Shown here: positions 45,518-57,559 of the stretch, one piece after another
Layout of the letters: every line of letters begins with the position of its first letter
How positions within the stretch are numbered: the first letter of the stretch is position 1
DNA from: Gnetum montanum
Lineage: Eukaryota; Streptophyta; Gnetopsida; Gnetales; Gnetaceae
DNA: 64,000 bases
Direction of reading: 5' to 3'
Assembly: GCA_015680685.1 (NCBI GenBank)
Contig: MNCI01023527.1
Span: forward strand, 5,863 to 69,862
Program-made: the position numbers and the translations under genes
The notes under the pieces: generated by a model
The model's database searches: none
What the model was told of the DNA's origin: nothing
What the model saw: only the letters and a program-made list of their open reading frames with translations

Positions 45518-48399
45518 TACCCCAAAAAATGATGAAAAACTCATCCTCAAGTTATATATATATATATAAATGGACAAAATTCCATTACAAACATTGTGGG
45601 GTGACCAAGACCATATTGACTATCATTACAAAACTTGAGCATTGCATTACACAATGTTATTCAAGTGAATGTCCTACAAAATGACAAAATACTAGATGGA
45701 TATTAAAGTTTACAAAATTATAGAAGTCTTCAAAAACAAAATCCATCGAACATTGTCTTCTTATTGTTATGTTAATGCTTCTCTTTTATATAGAACATTT
45801 TTGAAGGATGGACTGAAATTTCTTCTCATTGTCCCATGGGTCCAACAAACATGTGATGTTTAAGCTTTAATCTTTATATGTGCTACCCTTTGTTCATGGG
45901 CATATCCTTCACTATCCTCCTATTGGACTCTTTTCCTCGCCTTGCAAAAGACCTTCAACCTTAGGCATTCCATTTATCATCACTTGCAATCACCAAAGGA
46001 TCAACATTATTTTTGGTAATTTTTTCCGTAATGGTTAGCCTTTCTTGGATTCTTCGTTAGCTCAAAATTCAAAAAAAATTAGCATTTAGGCTCAAGGTGA
46101 CTTCATGAGGATGTTTCCCAAGGCTCTAAGATAACTAAATTACATCCTTAGCCCCCATAAGAAATGAGCTTAACTCCAGAATCTCACAATTCTCTAAACA
46201 CAAAAACCAAAGGTGTATTTCATAAGATGGATAAGAAATTTTGAATTTGAAGGATAGTTCAATATCAAAGTAGTAAAACTTAATCAAAATTGATAAGAAG
46301 TAGTTCCAAAACCATGCATAAAGGTCAAGAAGTTTTCTATACCAATGTAATGTTTTGATTCAAAGCGATGATTAACAAAAGTCATGCAAGTGGGTCCTCC
46401 CTAAAGCAAGCTCCTACCATAATGTCCTTGTATAACTACTTCCATAGATTTCTATGGGAACCATAGAAGTCAAATGTAGATCATGCCTTTATTCCCAAAC
46501 AACACATAACTGCCTTGGTAAGGATTTTTCACTATACTATACAAAACCATTAGGCACATAATTGCATGTACTAGTGAGGTGAATAATGGAATAATAAGGG
46601 ATTGTAGAGATTGGGATGTAAAATACTTAATCATGTCTGCAATAAGTTCTTATGTCAGTTGTGATTAAAATGATCATCATACCTATTTGTCCAAGTTCAG
46701 ACCAAGTCCATACCATTAACATTGACTGCACATTGATATGCTCCTTCTTGCCTACCATCATGGATTCACAACAACCATAGAGAACAAACATTACTCCAAA
46801 AACATAAGAAATGAGAACAAGAAATGAAGAAAGGGCCTTAGTTAGAGGGGTACCTTTAGGCATGGGTAACATGTCTTTCCAGCCCCATAACCAATGCTTG
46901 TAGTTCATTATTGTGTCTAAGGGATGTGATTTGAATTCTCATTATTTTTTAAGTTTTTTCTCTTTTTTTCTTGCTTTTTTATCTTCTCTTTTTCTCTAAT
47001 TTTTTATGGAAACCACATCATGCAAAGACATGCTTCATATTTATTAGTTGACAATAGGAGTGATGATATGTTTTGTGAGGAGTCATAGGCCTCAAGAAGG
47101 AAGTTAAGAAGAGAATCCAACAAATCCCCTTGATTTCACTCCCTTTTCCATTCCCACTTGGTCTTTCCCCATTTCTTTAAGGTACAATGATCATTAGTTA
47201 ATTTTAGTTTTATGTGAGAAGAACCATACTTCTTGTATGATAAAGACCCTCTATTTAGAAAAACTAAAGAGATGGATGATGTGGCTTGACTGCATTACAC
47301 ACTTATTTTTTTGATCATCTTGATAGCATAGAACAAAGACCAAATGCATGGTGTTGAATTCTGCATCATGACTGACAATATCATTATTAACAAAAAACCA
47401 TTGCAGGCATTCATAAAACATAAAGGAAATGACTCAAGAAAAGAGAAAATTATAAAGAAAAGAAACTTAATAAGAAATGGAAAAAAAATTAATAATTGAA
47501 ATTTTTTTGAAGAAATAGGAAAATGATAAAAAATTGTAAAATAAAAAAGTGAAAATGCACTTATTAGTTCTTAATTCAAGATGGGGCATCTCCCCCACAA
47601 CTAAACTCATGGATGAGCATTCAGAAAATGGATTGCACATTCCCTTGGTTATACATCATAAGTTTTCCATTTATCATCTTTAGTAATTTAAGTTTTCACT
47701 TGGTAGCATATTTAACATTGATGATAATCATGTTTTAATCATTTGGAAACATATCTTTAGCTGGACTAGAAGGTGTTTTCTTTTTAGATGGTCCAAACAT
47801 GTTTCCTTATTTATTTCCTATTTTAGTTCTTATGTCTCCTTGTTTAACATCTTCTTGTGGCATATAGTCAAAGTGTAAGATGTTCTTCTCTAAGTTCTTT
47901 GTTTGATTCATTTTCTTAGGACAAGAACTAAGAAGTGATTTTGATGTTTCCATAAAACTATTGAAAAATTTGGTATTTTCATTCTCAAGCCATTAGGTAT
48001 CTTTTGGTTTAGTAGCTATAGTGTAGACTTAGGTTTGCACACACACTTGTTCCTAAAGTTTGTTATGGGTTAGTATAGGTATCATGTTAATACTTTAAAC
48101 ATTCAACCCACAATCACATCCTTTATCATTATTAGTAATGCATTGAATTTTCTCTTTCTTCATAATGATAGGTTCATCTTTTATGTTTTGTGTTGGAGTG
48201 GTGATGGTTATTGGCTTTTGCGTATGATTAGGAGACATTGTTTTTGTGAGGAAGGGGGTTGAACCATATTGTCCTTGTGCTAGTTATAATGAGCTAGTAT
48301 GTCTACTAGTTTTATTCACATGTGGGGGAACCATCCTAAAGAAAGGAAATCTTCAATATTTTTGCTGAGATCTACTAACATTATCATTCACTTGTATGT
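45518..48399 (-). other. Non-coding interior of element D
   Basis: A short (TA)n run occurs at about 45556-45568. Conserved family blocks occur at 46386-46436 and 46830-46860. The frame at 46627-46908 (-) covers conserved non-coding sequence and is not a gene. 47590 carries CTCCCCCACAACTAAAC, the family's AGTTGTGGGGGAG motif. Confidence 0.5.
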
Positions 48400-50210
48400 T
48401 CATAGCACAAGTGACATTCTTATGTTGAGATTATGGTGCCAACCCTTCCTGCATTGTTGGTGGTGACATATGTTGGAGGGAAGTATGAGAGTATTGAGGA
48501 TGTGATAGATGATAAGAGGCATGAGATGGTAATCCCACAAGTGATGTTGTGGGTTGATGAAATTCACAAGAGTAGTAGTAGTGATTTGAGATAGAGGAAG
48601 TAAAACCATTTGGAGAAATAGGTTGTTGAACATGGTAACCATAAGGCTTTGATTGGCAATAGGGATATTGTTGGTTTACTGATGGCATCCCCCACAACTA
48701 TAGGTTTTTCCACTATGGTTGTAGTAGTCTTGAGGTTAATAAAAAGTCCCACTAGGATAGTACAATTGGTTGTAGGACTTTTTATAATTGCCTTGTGGAT
48801 AAGGCAATCTCCTAGGCATTTACTTTTCTACCAACTTGGAATTCAAAGTAAAAGCTGTAAACTCTTGTAAATGTAACATAACTAGGTAATATCCCTTTAG
48901 ATGTTCATATTAATAGATGTCATATCCATCCTCCTCTTTTATATCTGAGTCTATAACCTTTTCTACTATAGCTATTTTTTCTTTTTGTCAATAAGTATTC
49001 TTACCTAGTTTCTTGTTCTTTTTTCTCTTCTTGTTTTGATCACTTGATCCTATTTGGTTTACCTTCTCATCTATGATTTTCAAGTTGGGTGCAACTTTTT
49101 CATTCATCAACTCCTACATATTATCTACCCTTGCTTTAATATCAATGATCAACTTTTGTATTGACAAGGTTTTTTGTGTAAATTTAACTCATCAAGAGCT
49201 ACCTTGTTTTCCTTATCATAAATATGGACCTCTTTCTCATGAAGAGTTGGATCCTAGTTATATTCCTCTACACTTTTCCTTTTACATAGCTCTTCTTTTT
49301 CTTTTTCCACTTGTTCAACTAGTCTTTGTATCTAATGGACTCTTAGTTCTAATAATTGTCCTTGGTCATAGATCCCAAGGGTCTTCTTTGTTTTGTTACA
49401 AAGTTAATCTATTATGTGATGAAGCTATTCTTTTCAAGAAAATCCTTCACTTGGGCATCTATGTAATAGAGAATAATATCTTCCCAAGGCTACATCCAGA
49501 GATTCATGGTTTTCTTTCTTTCACCCTTGTATTTGTTATCTTAGATTGAATACTCTTGAATAGGTTTGATATTTTTTATTGAAGAGCTCAAGCATTTTTG
49601 ACCATAGGTGGATTGAATCTAGTTCCAATGATCTATACCAATTCTCAGCTTCTTCTATTAGTATCCTAGGGAAGAGCTTAAGCTATTGCCACTTACTTTC
49701 GATATTTTTCAAGGTGCAAGCATCATGGAAGCCTTGTAAATGATGTCTTAGATCTAAATTATATCCTCCCTAAAATTTAGGAATGTTATTCATATCAAGT
49801 CATTTGATGTAGCTTTCCTTTTGATGCTTATGGGGTATTCTAACTACCTTCCTAACCTACATCATGCTTCTAGTAACCAAAAAGGATTCATTGTCATCAA
49901 ACATATCATGGTGATAATCTCTATTTCTATTTGTCTAATTATGATGATCTTGTCTATGCTCCATTTGATACCTTGTATCTTGTCTTTTATTTTCATTTCT
50001 ATCTTCATCTCGACCCCTTAGTTTATCTCTATCTTTATACCTATGGTGATCTTCTTTAGAACTAGACGTTGAAGATGAAGAGGAAGATGGTGAACTGGGA
50101 GAATTGCCATGGTGCATATACCTTCCCCTATGATCCATTAAGTCATCTCTTCTAGTTTTTAAGGAGGTTCTAGGCCTTCAAGCCCTCCTTGTTCTTGGAT
50201 TGGTTCTATC
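48400..50210 (-). pseudogene. Gag remnant of element D
   Basis: The minus strand reads, with many stops, HHGNSPSSPSSSSSS and a charged segment (49935-50138). Next come NWYRSLELDSIHLWSKMLEL-like sequence near 49600, LGIYDQGQLLELRVH near 49370 (compare LGMYAQGQLYELRTH in C), and the tail MWGMPSVNQQYPYC ... HVQQPISPNG (48431-48697). It is clearly the same gag as in C but heavily decayed. The frames on the plus strand at 49073-49549 and 49821-50021 are antisense shadows. Confidence 0.68.
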
Positions 50211-50505
50211 CCCTTTTGGATTATCTACAATAATTAAATGTAGTCCTTGAATATAATAAAGGTTGAAATGAGCATATGAGATCCATGCTTATAGTGTTTC
50301 ACTCCAATTCTCTTCAATATAGATCCTATCATTACTATTATTAGTGTTCTCATTGTATGATGGACTATAGGCCTTATGCGAAAGAGAAATGTTTTTAATT
50401 AATAATGTGTATGTGACTTAAAATATTAATATTTCCTAAAAGATAAATCATTTATGCTTTTATAATGATTTTTTATAATATAACTAATCTAGATCATTAG
50501 CACCA

Positions 50506-50523
50506 TCCCTGGCAATGATGCCA
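50506..50523 (-). other. Primer-binding site of element D (tRNA-Asp type, decayed)
   Basis: The element strand reads TGGCATCATTGCCAGGGA, four transitions from the intact tRNA-Asp site; three fall at its CpG positions. Confidence 0.7.
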
Positions 50524-50524
50524 A

Positions 50525-51445
50525 TGATGAGCAATAGGTGGTCTCTATGCTTAACCATACAAATCACAAACATTCACATGCAATCTAATCAAATTCCATG
50601 CATGGGATTAGTGTGGTATCTAGATTGTGAAGCATTAATCATAGGCCACTATCTTCTCGCTTAGACTAGTAGTAGCTTTATCATGTATGGTTTAGTTCAA
50701 AGTGAGACATATGATTATTGATGTTATGAGGCTAAGGCTAAGTTATATCAAAATATGAAAATTAATTATCTAATTAATAATATGAAGATAAATCCTAAAC
50801 TATTTAAAGAGTGATGAGTTTCCATTGCAAGCTTACTATACATGTCTTGAACTGACATACCCACTACTAGGATTACCAAGTATTATGCTACTGGGCAAAC
50901 CAAGCAATAGCATTGCTAGGATTACCAAGTGAATACGTGTTTACACTTGAAAATGGTCATGCTCATTCTGTTGATTAATTAATGTGCATGGAAATGTAAA
51001 TATTAACTAAGTACATGGAAAGTAAATTGCATTGAAAGTAAATCTATTCTATGTCAAAGTGCTACAATGAATATGAATTAATCTTAATATTATTGCTATT
51101 CATGAAATGTATCTAAGTACAATGCCCTTTGAATAAGATGTTGTACAACTGAGTTAAATCCACAATGTACACACTCACTGACTATTTTCTAAGGTTACAA
51201 AATAAAATGACAAGAGTCTAGCTACAATACTCACCAAATAGAACCAAATTTGTAGTAGGTGCTCACATATTTATAGATTTTAGACAATGAAACATCAATG
51301 CATATGCATTAAAGGGGATGCATAAATGTATCTTCATTGGTGCATATGCACTAACACATCTAAGATGCATCAATGGGGATGCATTAATGAGGCTTCATTG
51401 ATGAGGATGCATTGATGAAGTTACCTGACATATGATGCTTCATTA
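50525..51445 (-). repeat. 5' LTR of element D (about 921 bp)
   Basis: Starts TGATGAGCAATAGG on the plus strand. The promoter end (51290-51420) is built from ATGCAT-type palindromes, AATGCATATGCATT and GTGCATATGCAC, plus GGGGATGCAT repeats. A TATA box lies near 51268-51275 on the minus strand. Confidence 0.75.
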
Positions 51446-51479
51446 ATTACTCAAGTGTTCTTAAGTTATCCCTTGATGT

Positions 51480-53320
51480 CATTTTTGCAGGAATTCATAG
51501 ATTATCTTATAGGAGAGATGTTGATGTTAATGGACTCTATGTAGAGCTTCTTAAATGGTGTGGTCCATTGGTATGGAAAGCAATTTTCAATAGTCTTAAT
51601 AAATGGCTTCAACATGGGTTGGATTGCTCTTGGTGTTCTAGTTGAGTAGTCTTTCTTTTCAAAAAAGGAAATAGGATAGATCTTAATAATTACTAATTGA
51701 CTACAATCAATTCAATTTTCACTAATCTTGTGAGTACTAATTTGGAGAATAAAATTAGTTCATGAAAAAAAATGCAAGGTCTTTGTGCTCAGTCATAAGT
51801 AGGCTTTAGGAGGAATCATTCTACTATAGACCATCTAATAACTTTGTGTTATTATGTAGGGAAAGAAAAAATACTCAACCACAAATTTTATTTATTTTGT
51901 TGATTTCTCCAAGATTTGGAAGAGATTGGATAACATTAACATTCCACTAGGTCTTCTTTTTGCTCTAAAAGAATCTATGAGACGATTAACATTCTTATTA
52001 AAGATAATCTTACTGGAGAAGAATAATTATCAATAGCTCAATTAGAGTTAAACATGGTTGTTCTTTGTTCTTTGCTCCTTTTGGTATATTTATAGATGAA
52101 TTAGAGAAACGGATGCAAAATGTCTCTAATCATGGTATGTCAATGATTGGGTTATTTTTGAATATTCTTCTCTTTGTAGATGATGTAATGTTGATTGCAA
52201 AATCAACTACATGATTAAATTATATGTTTCAAATTTTTCATGACTACTGCAACCATTTGGGTATGAAAGTTAATATTGATAAGATTAAAATTCTAGTTTG
52301 TGATACTAGAAATATAAATTATAATTTTTTTTATTTGGAGAAAAAAGGCTTGATATATGTGAATCTTATAAATATTTGGGAGTTGAATTTGTCAATAATT
52401 ATAGTTGGAATATCCTTATTGCTCAAAGGGTTTCAAGTGGCATGTGAGCTCTATTTGCTCCAAAAAATAATTGTAGTAGGAGAAAAATTGTGTCATGAGA
52501 GATCAAAAGAAAACATTTTCATAGTATTTTCTAACCTTTATTATTATATGGATGTGTTTCTTAGGGACCTTCTCTTTTTCTACATAATTGGAAAAAATTA
52601 GGGCATGTTTAGTTTCTTGTATGTGAATTTTAATTGAAAATGTAGACTTCTTATGATATCTTACTTTTAGAAGTAAATTTGCTTCATCTTGAAGTTAAAG
52701 CCCTTTGTTAATTTATTATTTATACCCAAAAATTAATTCACATGGAGGAAGTTAATTATGCTAAGGAGATAATGAATATTACACAAGAAAATGGATGGTT
52801 GCATCAAGGAAAATTATGGCTTTAGTCATGGAATATTACTATAGAGGATCTTTCTTTAAACTAAAGGCTCTTCTAGAAAAATATAAAAGAAAAAGTCTTG
52901 CCTAAAGTTTGGTTGAACATGTTAGGGAAAAAACATTTTTATTTACATTTTGTTATAGAATTCTTGGTATCTAGTAATCAACAATATCTATTCTTAGCTA
53001 TTCCTATTCATTTAAGGAATCAAATTGCTAGAGTAAGAATGAGCTCTTATCATCTCCTTATTGAGATAGATTGTTAGATTAATTTACTAAGAGAAGAGCA
53101 TATTTGCAAATTGTGCAAATGAAGTATAGAAGAGGAAGAGCATTTTTTTTATTTTCCCCATCTTTAGCATACATTTTATTGAATTATACTATTAATTGTA
53201 ATCTATTGATTGCTTTCTTTCAAATTAACCCTATCTACTTGGGGCATTACATCAATGATGTTTTCATGTTTCTTCAACACTATGTTGAGGCATTGTAACT
53301 ATCTAATAAATCCTTTGTGA
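51480..53320 (+). pseudogene. Non-LTR retrotransposon (LINE) reverse transcriptase remnant
   Basis: Plus-strand readings in changing frames give LYVELLKWCGPLVWKAIFNS, then FLFKKGNRIDLNNY, QVGFRRNHSTIDHLITL, LFVDDVMLIAKS with the catalytic F/YVDD-type box near 52175, and FHDYCNHLGMKVNIDK (52224-52601). The 3' end reads RNQIARVRMSSYHLLIEIDC and EEHICKLCK..IEEEEHFFYF, as in the zinc-binding C-terminal part of plant LINE proteins. The order is colinear over 1.8 kb. Stops and frameshifts are numerous. Confidence 0.75.
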
Positions 53321-53839
53321 CTTTCTAAACTTTTAAAGATGTTTCTCATAAAATTAACTAAAGGATGTACCATCTTATTCATTCAAAGTATTTCTCAAAA
53401 GTAGATTAAAGGACATTTAGAGGCATTTCTAAAGGCCTTGTTGAATTCCTTTAGAAATGTTCTTTAAAATGTCTCTATAGGGAATAACCTCTAAAGTGAC
53501 CTAGGTTAATATCTTTAGAGATATTCTTTGAAGCTTAATTTTTTTTAATAAAATAATTTCCAATATCTTAAACTTGTAACAATATAAACACACATTAGCA
53601 TGCGAAAACAAATAATGCATAGCCACCCCTACTACTAGACCAATTATTAAGTATAGCACATGAGCATAAAAGGTTAGGAAGTTGATTTGTTGTGCTATAT
53701 AATAAAGCTAAAATCATCTAAAATTGTAATAGGAATTATCATAATAAAGGGTAGAAATATATAAAAAGAAATTGAGATAGGACATTGCTCATGATATTAA
53801 GTAAGAAAGAAACAAAAAGCCATGCACAGCATAACAAAA
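53321..53839. other. AT-rich spacer between two LINE remnants
   Basis: No feature recognised. Short near-repeats (AGGACATTTAGAGGCATTTCTAAAGG, TCTTTAAAATGTCTC) lie around 53400-53530. Confidence 0.45.
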
Positions 53840-54490
53840 AATATTGCTACCATTCATCTACTATGGGTTATAGGTCATCATTGATCATCATTATCCTAGC
53901 CTTATCCCAACAAAATGGGGTTAGCTACATGAGTTCCTTTTTTCCATTCACCTATATGAAGAGCTAGATATTTATTTATTTGTAGTTTCTTCAAGTTGTC
54001 TTCAAATGTTTTTGCCATGTCTTTTTTGGTCTTTATTTTGGTGGCTTTCCTGGAATAGTCATGTAGCAACCTGTTTTTAGAGGCTCATTATTAGATATTA
54101 TTTACACATGTCTAAACCATCTAAGCCACCATTCTTGTAGCTTATCTAAAATAGAAGTCACTGCAATTCTTCTTCTAATGTCTATATTATGTTGTTTATC
54201 TCTTTTGGTAACATTTAATATTAATATAAAAATTCACATTTTTAGCATATTGATTTGTTATTCATGCATCTTTTGTACTACCCAACATTTAGCACCACAT
54301 AAAATAGTAGACATGATTACTATCTTGTAAAATTTTTCCTTCAATTTTATTGGTATTCTTTTATCACATAACACATCATTAGCTTGTCTCCATTTTGACC
54401 ACCCTACTTCAATTTTTTTTTTTATATCTTTATCAATTTCACAATCTAATTGGAGGATTAATTCTAGATAGCAAAACTTTTGTAGTGAGG
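53840..54490 (-). pseudogene. RTE-clade LINE, 3' end of reverse transcriptase and 3' tail
   Basis: The minus strand reads LDCEIDKDIKKKIEVGWSKW, VLCDKRIPIKLKEKFYKIV, MSTILCGAKCWVVQKMHE and KNGGLDGLDMC, the C-terminal landmarks of plant RTE-type reverse transcriptases (GVLCDKR.P.KLK.KFY; GVGW.KWR). At the left end the plus strand has ATCATTATCCTAGCCTTATC and TGGGGTTAGCTACATGA, resembling the conserved 3' end of plant RTE elements next to an ATC/GAT-rich tail (53875-53895). The 5' part is absent, as is usual for 5'-truncated LINEs. Confidence 0.78.
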
Positions 54491-55740
54491 GTCTTTGTTT
54501 CTATTGTGAGGAGTCACCATTGGAACTCTCTCTGTCCTTAATTGAGATTTTTTCCCTCTAATTCTATGTCCTTCTATCTTGTAACGAGTCAGCATGGGTG
54601 GAAGTTTGGTGGTGCCCCAATTCATGTTTCCTCCCTTAATACTTGTGTATTTATAAGGCTGGTCCTAAGTTTCATGCATAGTGCTCTCAACTTCCCCCTT
54701 CCCCTTAACCCTGTGACTTGTTCAGGTTACTGTAACTGACACAATGTTAATATTAATAGAACTTCTTTTCGGGATATTTTTTATTATATTATTATACTTT
54801 TGTTGTAGATGTTCAATTAAAAGATAATTAAGAAAAGCTATTGTTCACATCTTAAATCATAAATCAATAGCCATTAATTGATAATATCAATCAATTATCA
54901 AATGAAATAATAATTTTAAATGACTTTTACATGATGATACTTAGGATATTTGAAAAAGATTAAAGTGGTTCACATGAAATTTATAAGATAAAAGGGTTCA
55001 TAGTACAAATCATAAACTGTAAAACCCATAGAGAAGACAATGATGATATTCCTCGTTAAATGTCATATATCTATTTCTCTTCTAGTTAAGCAAGATCAAG
55101 CTAACAAATTTGGCCATTACTAATATTCATGATTGAGAAATTCATGAGGTATAATCTAAGACCACCAATAGTGCAGTGATTCCTAAATAGTCAACTATCA
55201 AAACATGTTATTCCATTATATTCAAAGTTCCTTGAATAGTTAAAAAAAATCAATGAAGCATAACATTACTTGTTTGGCATCAAAAGTTTTTTAAAAATTT
55301 CATGTTTAAATATTTTTCTATTATAAAACTTAAGAAAATTTATAAGATAGTATAGTATCTGTGCTCTTGTGCTAATGACTAAGAAGTGGCAAAGGAATTT
55401 GCTTGATATTAGTGTAATGAGAGTACTAATCTAATGAAAGTAATTTATAGCATTATTTTCTATGAAGGTTTGTAAATTGAAATATCATCTTTAAGAAATT
55501 CAAAGGGAAGGATGTCAAATTCTCAATAATAATATTTTTCATGAATGTAATCATAGAAAAATGTTTTTGTAATAGCAAAGAAAAATAGAAATAAAAGAAA
55601 AAGTGATAAAGCAAGGAAAATGTGATGTATTTTGGATAGTAGCACAATGGAAGTAACTTCTCAACATTGCTTAAAAATTTACTTGAAATGTTGACCATGA
55701 CTATGACAACACGTAGTGACATACTTATAGTTTTGTAGAT
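54491..55740. other. AT-rich DNA, nothing recognised
   Basis: The frames at 54542-54739 (+) and 55453-55743 (-) lack recognisable domains. Confidence 0.45.
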
Positions 55741-56350
55741 CACAAGTCATGGTGCACTCATGATTGTCTCATGGTTTGTGATCATAGGTTGTGGTTAGGT
55801 CTTGGTCTATAAGGGTGTTGAAAACCTTACTATGAGTCATGAATAGATTATGATATGTTCACCATGGATCATAGTGAAGTCATGAAGTCTTGACCATAAG
55901 TTATGTTCAAATCTTGGTTACGTCTGGAGCTACTACAATGTTGTCCTTAGCCTATGGTGTAATTGTATCTTGACAATAAGTCATTGCTAGCTCATGGTTG
56001 CCTCACCATGCATCATGGTTACATAACCATAAGTTGTAGTTAGGTTGTGGTTCCTTTTGTTAATGCATTTATTACCTCTTACCATTATTGTTGATTTGTG
56101 AAGATAATGAGTTATATTGAGCTCATGGTAGCCTGATCATGGGTTGTATTTAGGTTTTTGTAACTTGTAAAGAAGTTGTTTTGTTTCTTTTAGCTTCTAT
56201 GCTAAGATTAGATGGACCATGAGTTGTGAGGAGCTCATTTTATAATATCATGAGTCATGGTGAGGTTATGATCATTAAAAATAAAGGCATGTCAATTTTG
56301 AGTATAACACAAGTAGATTGCATGTTGTGGTCAGGTTGTGGTTTCGCCAA
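55740..56350 (+). repeat. Degenerate short repeats built on CATGGTT and GGTTGTGGTTAGG words
   Basis: About 600 bp in which CATGGTTTGTGATCATAGG, ACCATAAGTTGTAGTTAGG, ATCATGGGTTGTATTTAGG and related words recur every 30-60 bp. It looks like an old tandem array that has decayed. Confidence 0.5.
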
Positions 56351-57540
56351 ATAAGGAGATTATAAGACATAAGTGAGATTTGAAAATATTTTGATAATTG
56401 TAATGAAAGAGACAACTTGGGAAGGATATTTGGGCCTTTAGAATAACACATCATGGCTTGAATCATATTCATTTGACCACGTGAAATGAATTCCTTTAGG
56501 TAAATGGTATTAAGATGAATGAACAAGTTAGCTTTATGTTTGGACAAATTTTTGGCAACAAAAATGCACTTAAAGTGCTTATAAAGGCTCCAAAACTTGT
56601 GAGGATTATTTTTCACCCACCATGAAATCATTTTGAGAAATTCTTGACTTTATGGAACTTGGAATTTCCTACTTATATTTTAAAGGTTTTTTGATAACTT
56701 GGAATGAAATTTGAAATAAGGCTAAAATGATGATATGTCTGAGATAATGAGATAAAAATGAAATAGATGGTACATTTAATATGTTGAAATTGATGAAACT
56801 AATTTTTTGATTATATTTTTTAATGAACATGAGAGAGTGATATATTGATTTAACATTCAAATGCATAGAAACCATCAAAATAAAGCACTTATCTAATTAA
56901 TTCCAAGATGAGCCTTTATTTGCTAAGGTAACTAGAATTTTCTCATCAACAATAATTCCTTGTTTTGTTGACTACCTCACTTACCTAAAGGATTATTAGA
57001 TCACTACTAAATGGACAAGCATAAAATATAGCAATTTCTCCACAAACTGCATAAAAATAGAGGGAAACATCTATAAGTTTTGTCTACATGGCTTGGTTTG
57101 TTAGTGTGTACTAGAGGAGAACCAACTAAGTATTCTCTAAGATATGCATGAAGGGCCTTGTGGTACCCATCACATTAGAAGATCAACAATAATAGAAATC
57201 CTTATGGTTAAATATTCATAGCTCGCACTCTTCAAAGATGAGCATTACTTTGCTACATTTTATGAACATTATCAAAGAGATGGTGTGAAAAAAGATTGTT
57301 TCAAGAAACCTCAATAGTGGATCAATTCCCTAGAGCCATTTAATATTTGGAGAATTCACTTTATATGTGTTGTATCTACCTTTTTGATATTGTAGTGAAC
57401 TAAGCATGTGGAAGTGCAACATTGTTAAGCTTTCTTTAACATTAGCTCTACATGTCTTTTGAGGTTAGAATTCATAGTATAATCTCCACATAAGGCCTTT
57501 AGCTCTACCTTAGTATTGAGGCAATTGATATTTTCATTCA
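56351..57540. other. AT-rich DNA, nothing recognised
   Basis: Frames at 56275-56631 and 56669-56878 (-) are AT-driven and have no domain I recognise. Confidence 0.45.
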
Positions 57541-57559
57541 CATCCATGAGATGTCATTT

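Larger units (their letters stand above)
45314..51445 (-). mobile_element. Element D: older gag-type LTR retrotransposon, 3' LTR interrupted by element C
   Basis: The right LTR spans 50525-51445. The left LTR is present only as its U3-side 204 bp (45314-45517), matching about 51250-51445. Interior order as in C: conserved TACCCC near the LTR edge, shared block at 46386, gag remnants 48400-50200, then the primer-binding site. Stops are far denser than in C, so D is older, consistent with C having inserted into it. No pol was found. Confidence 0.78.

Noticed and set aside
49073-49549. 158-codon plus-strand frame
   Set aside because: Antisense of the decayed gag of element D, where the minus strand reads LGIYDQGQLLELRVH.
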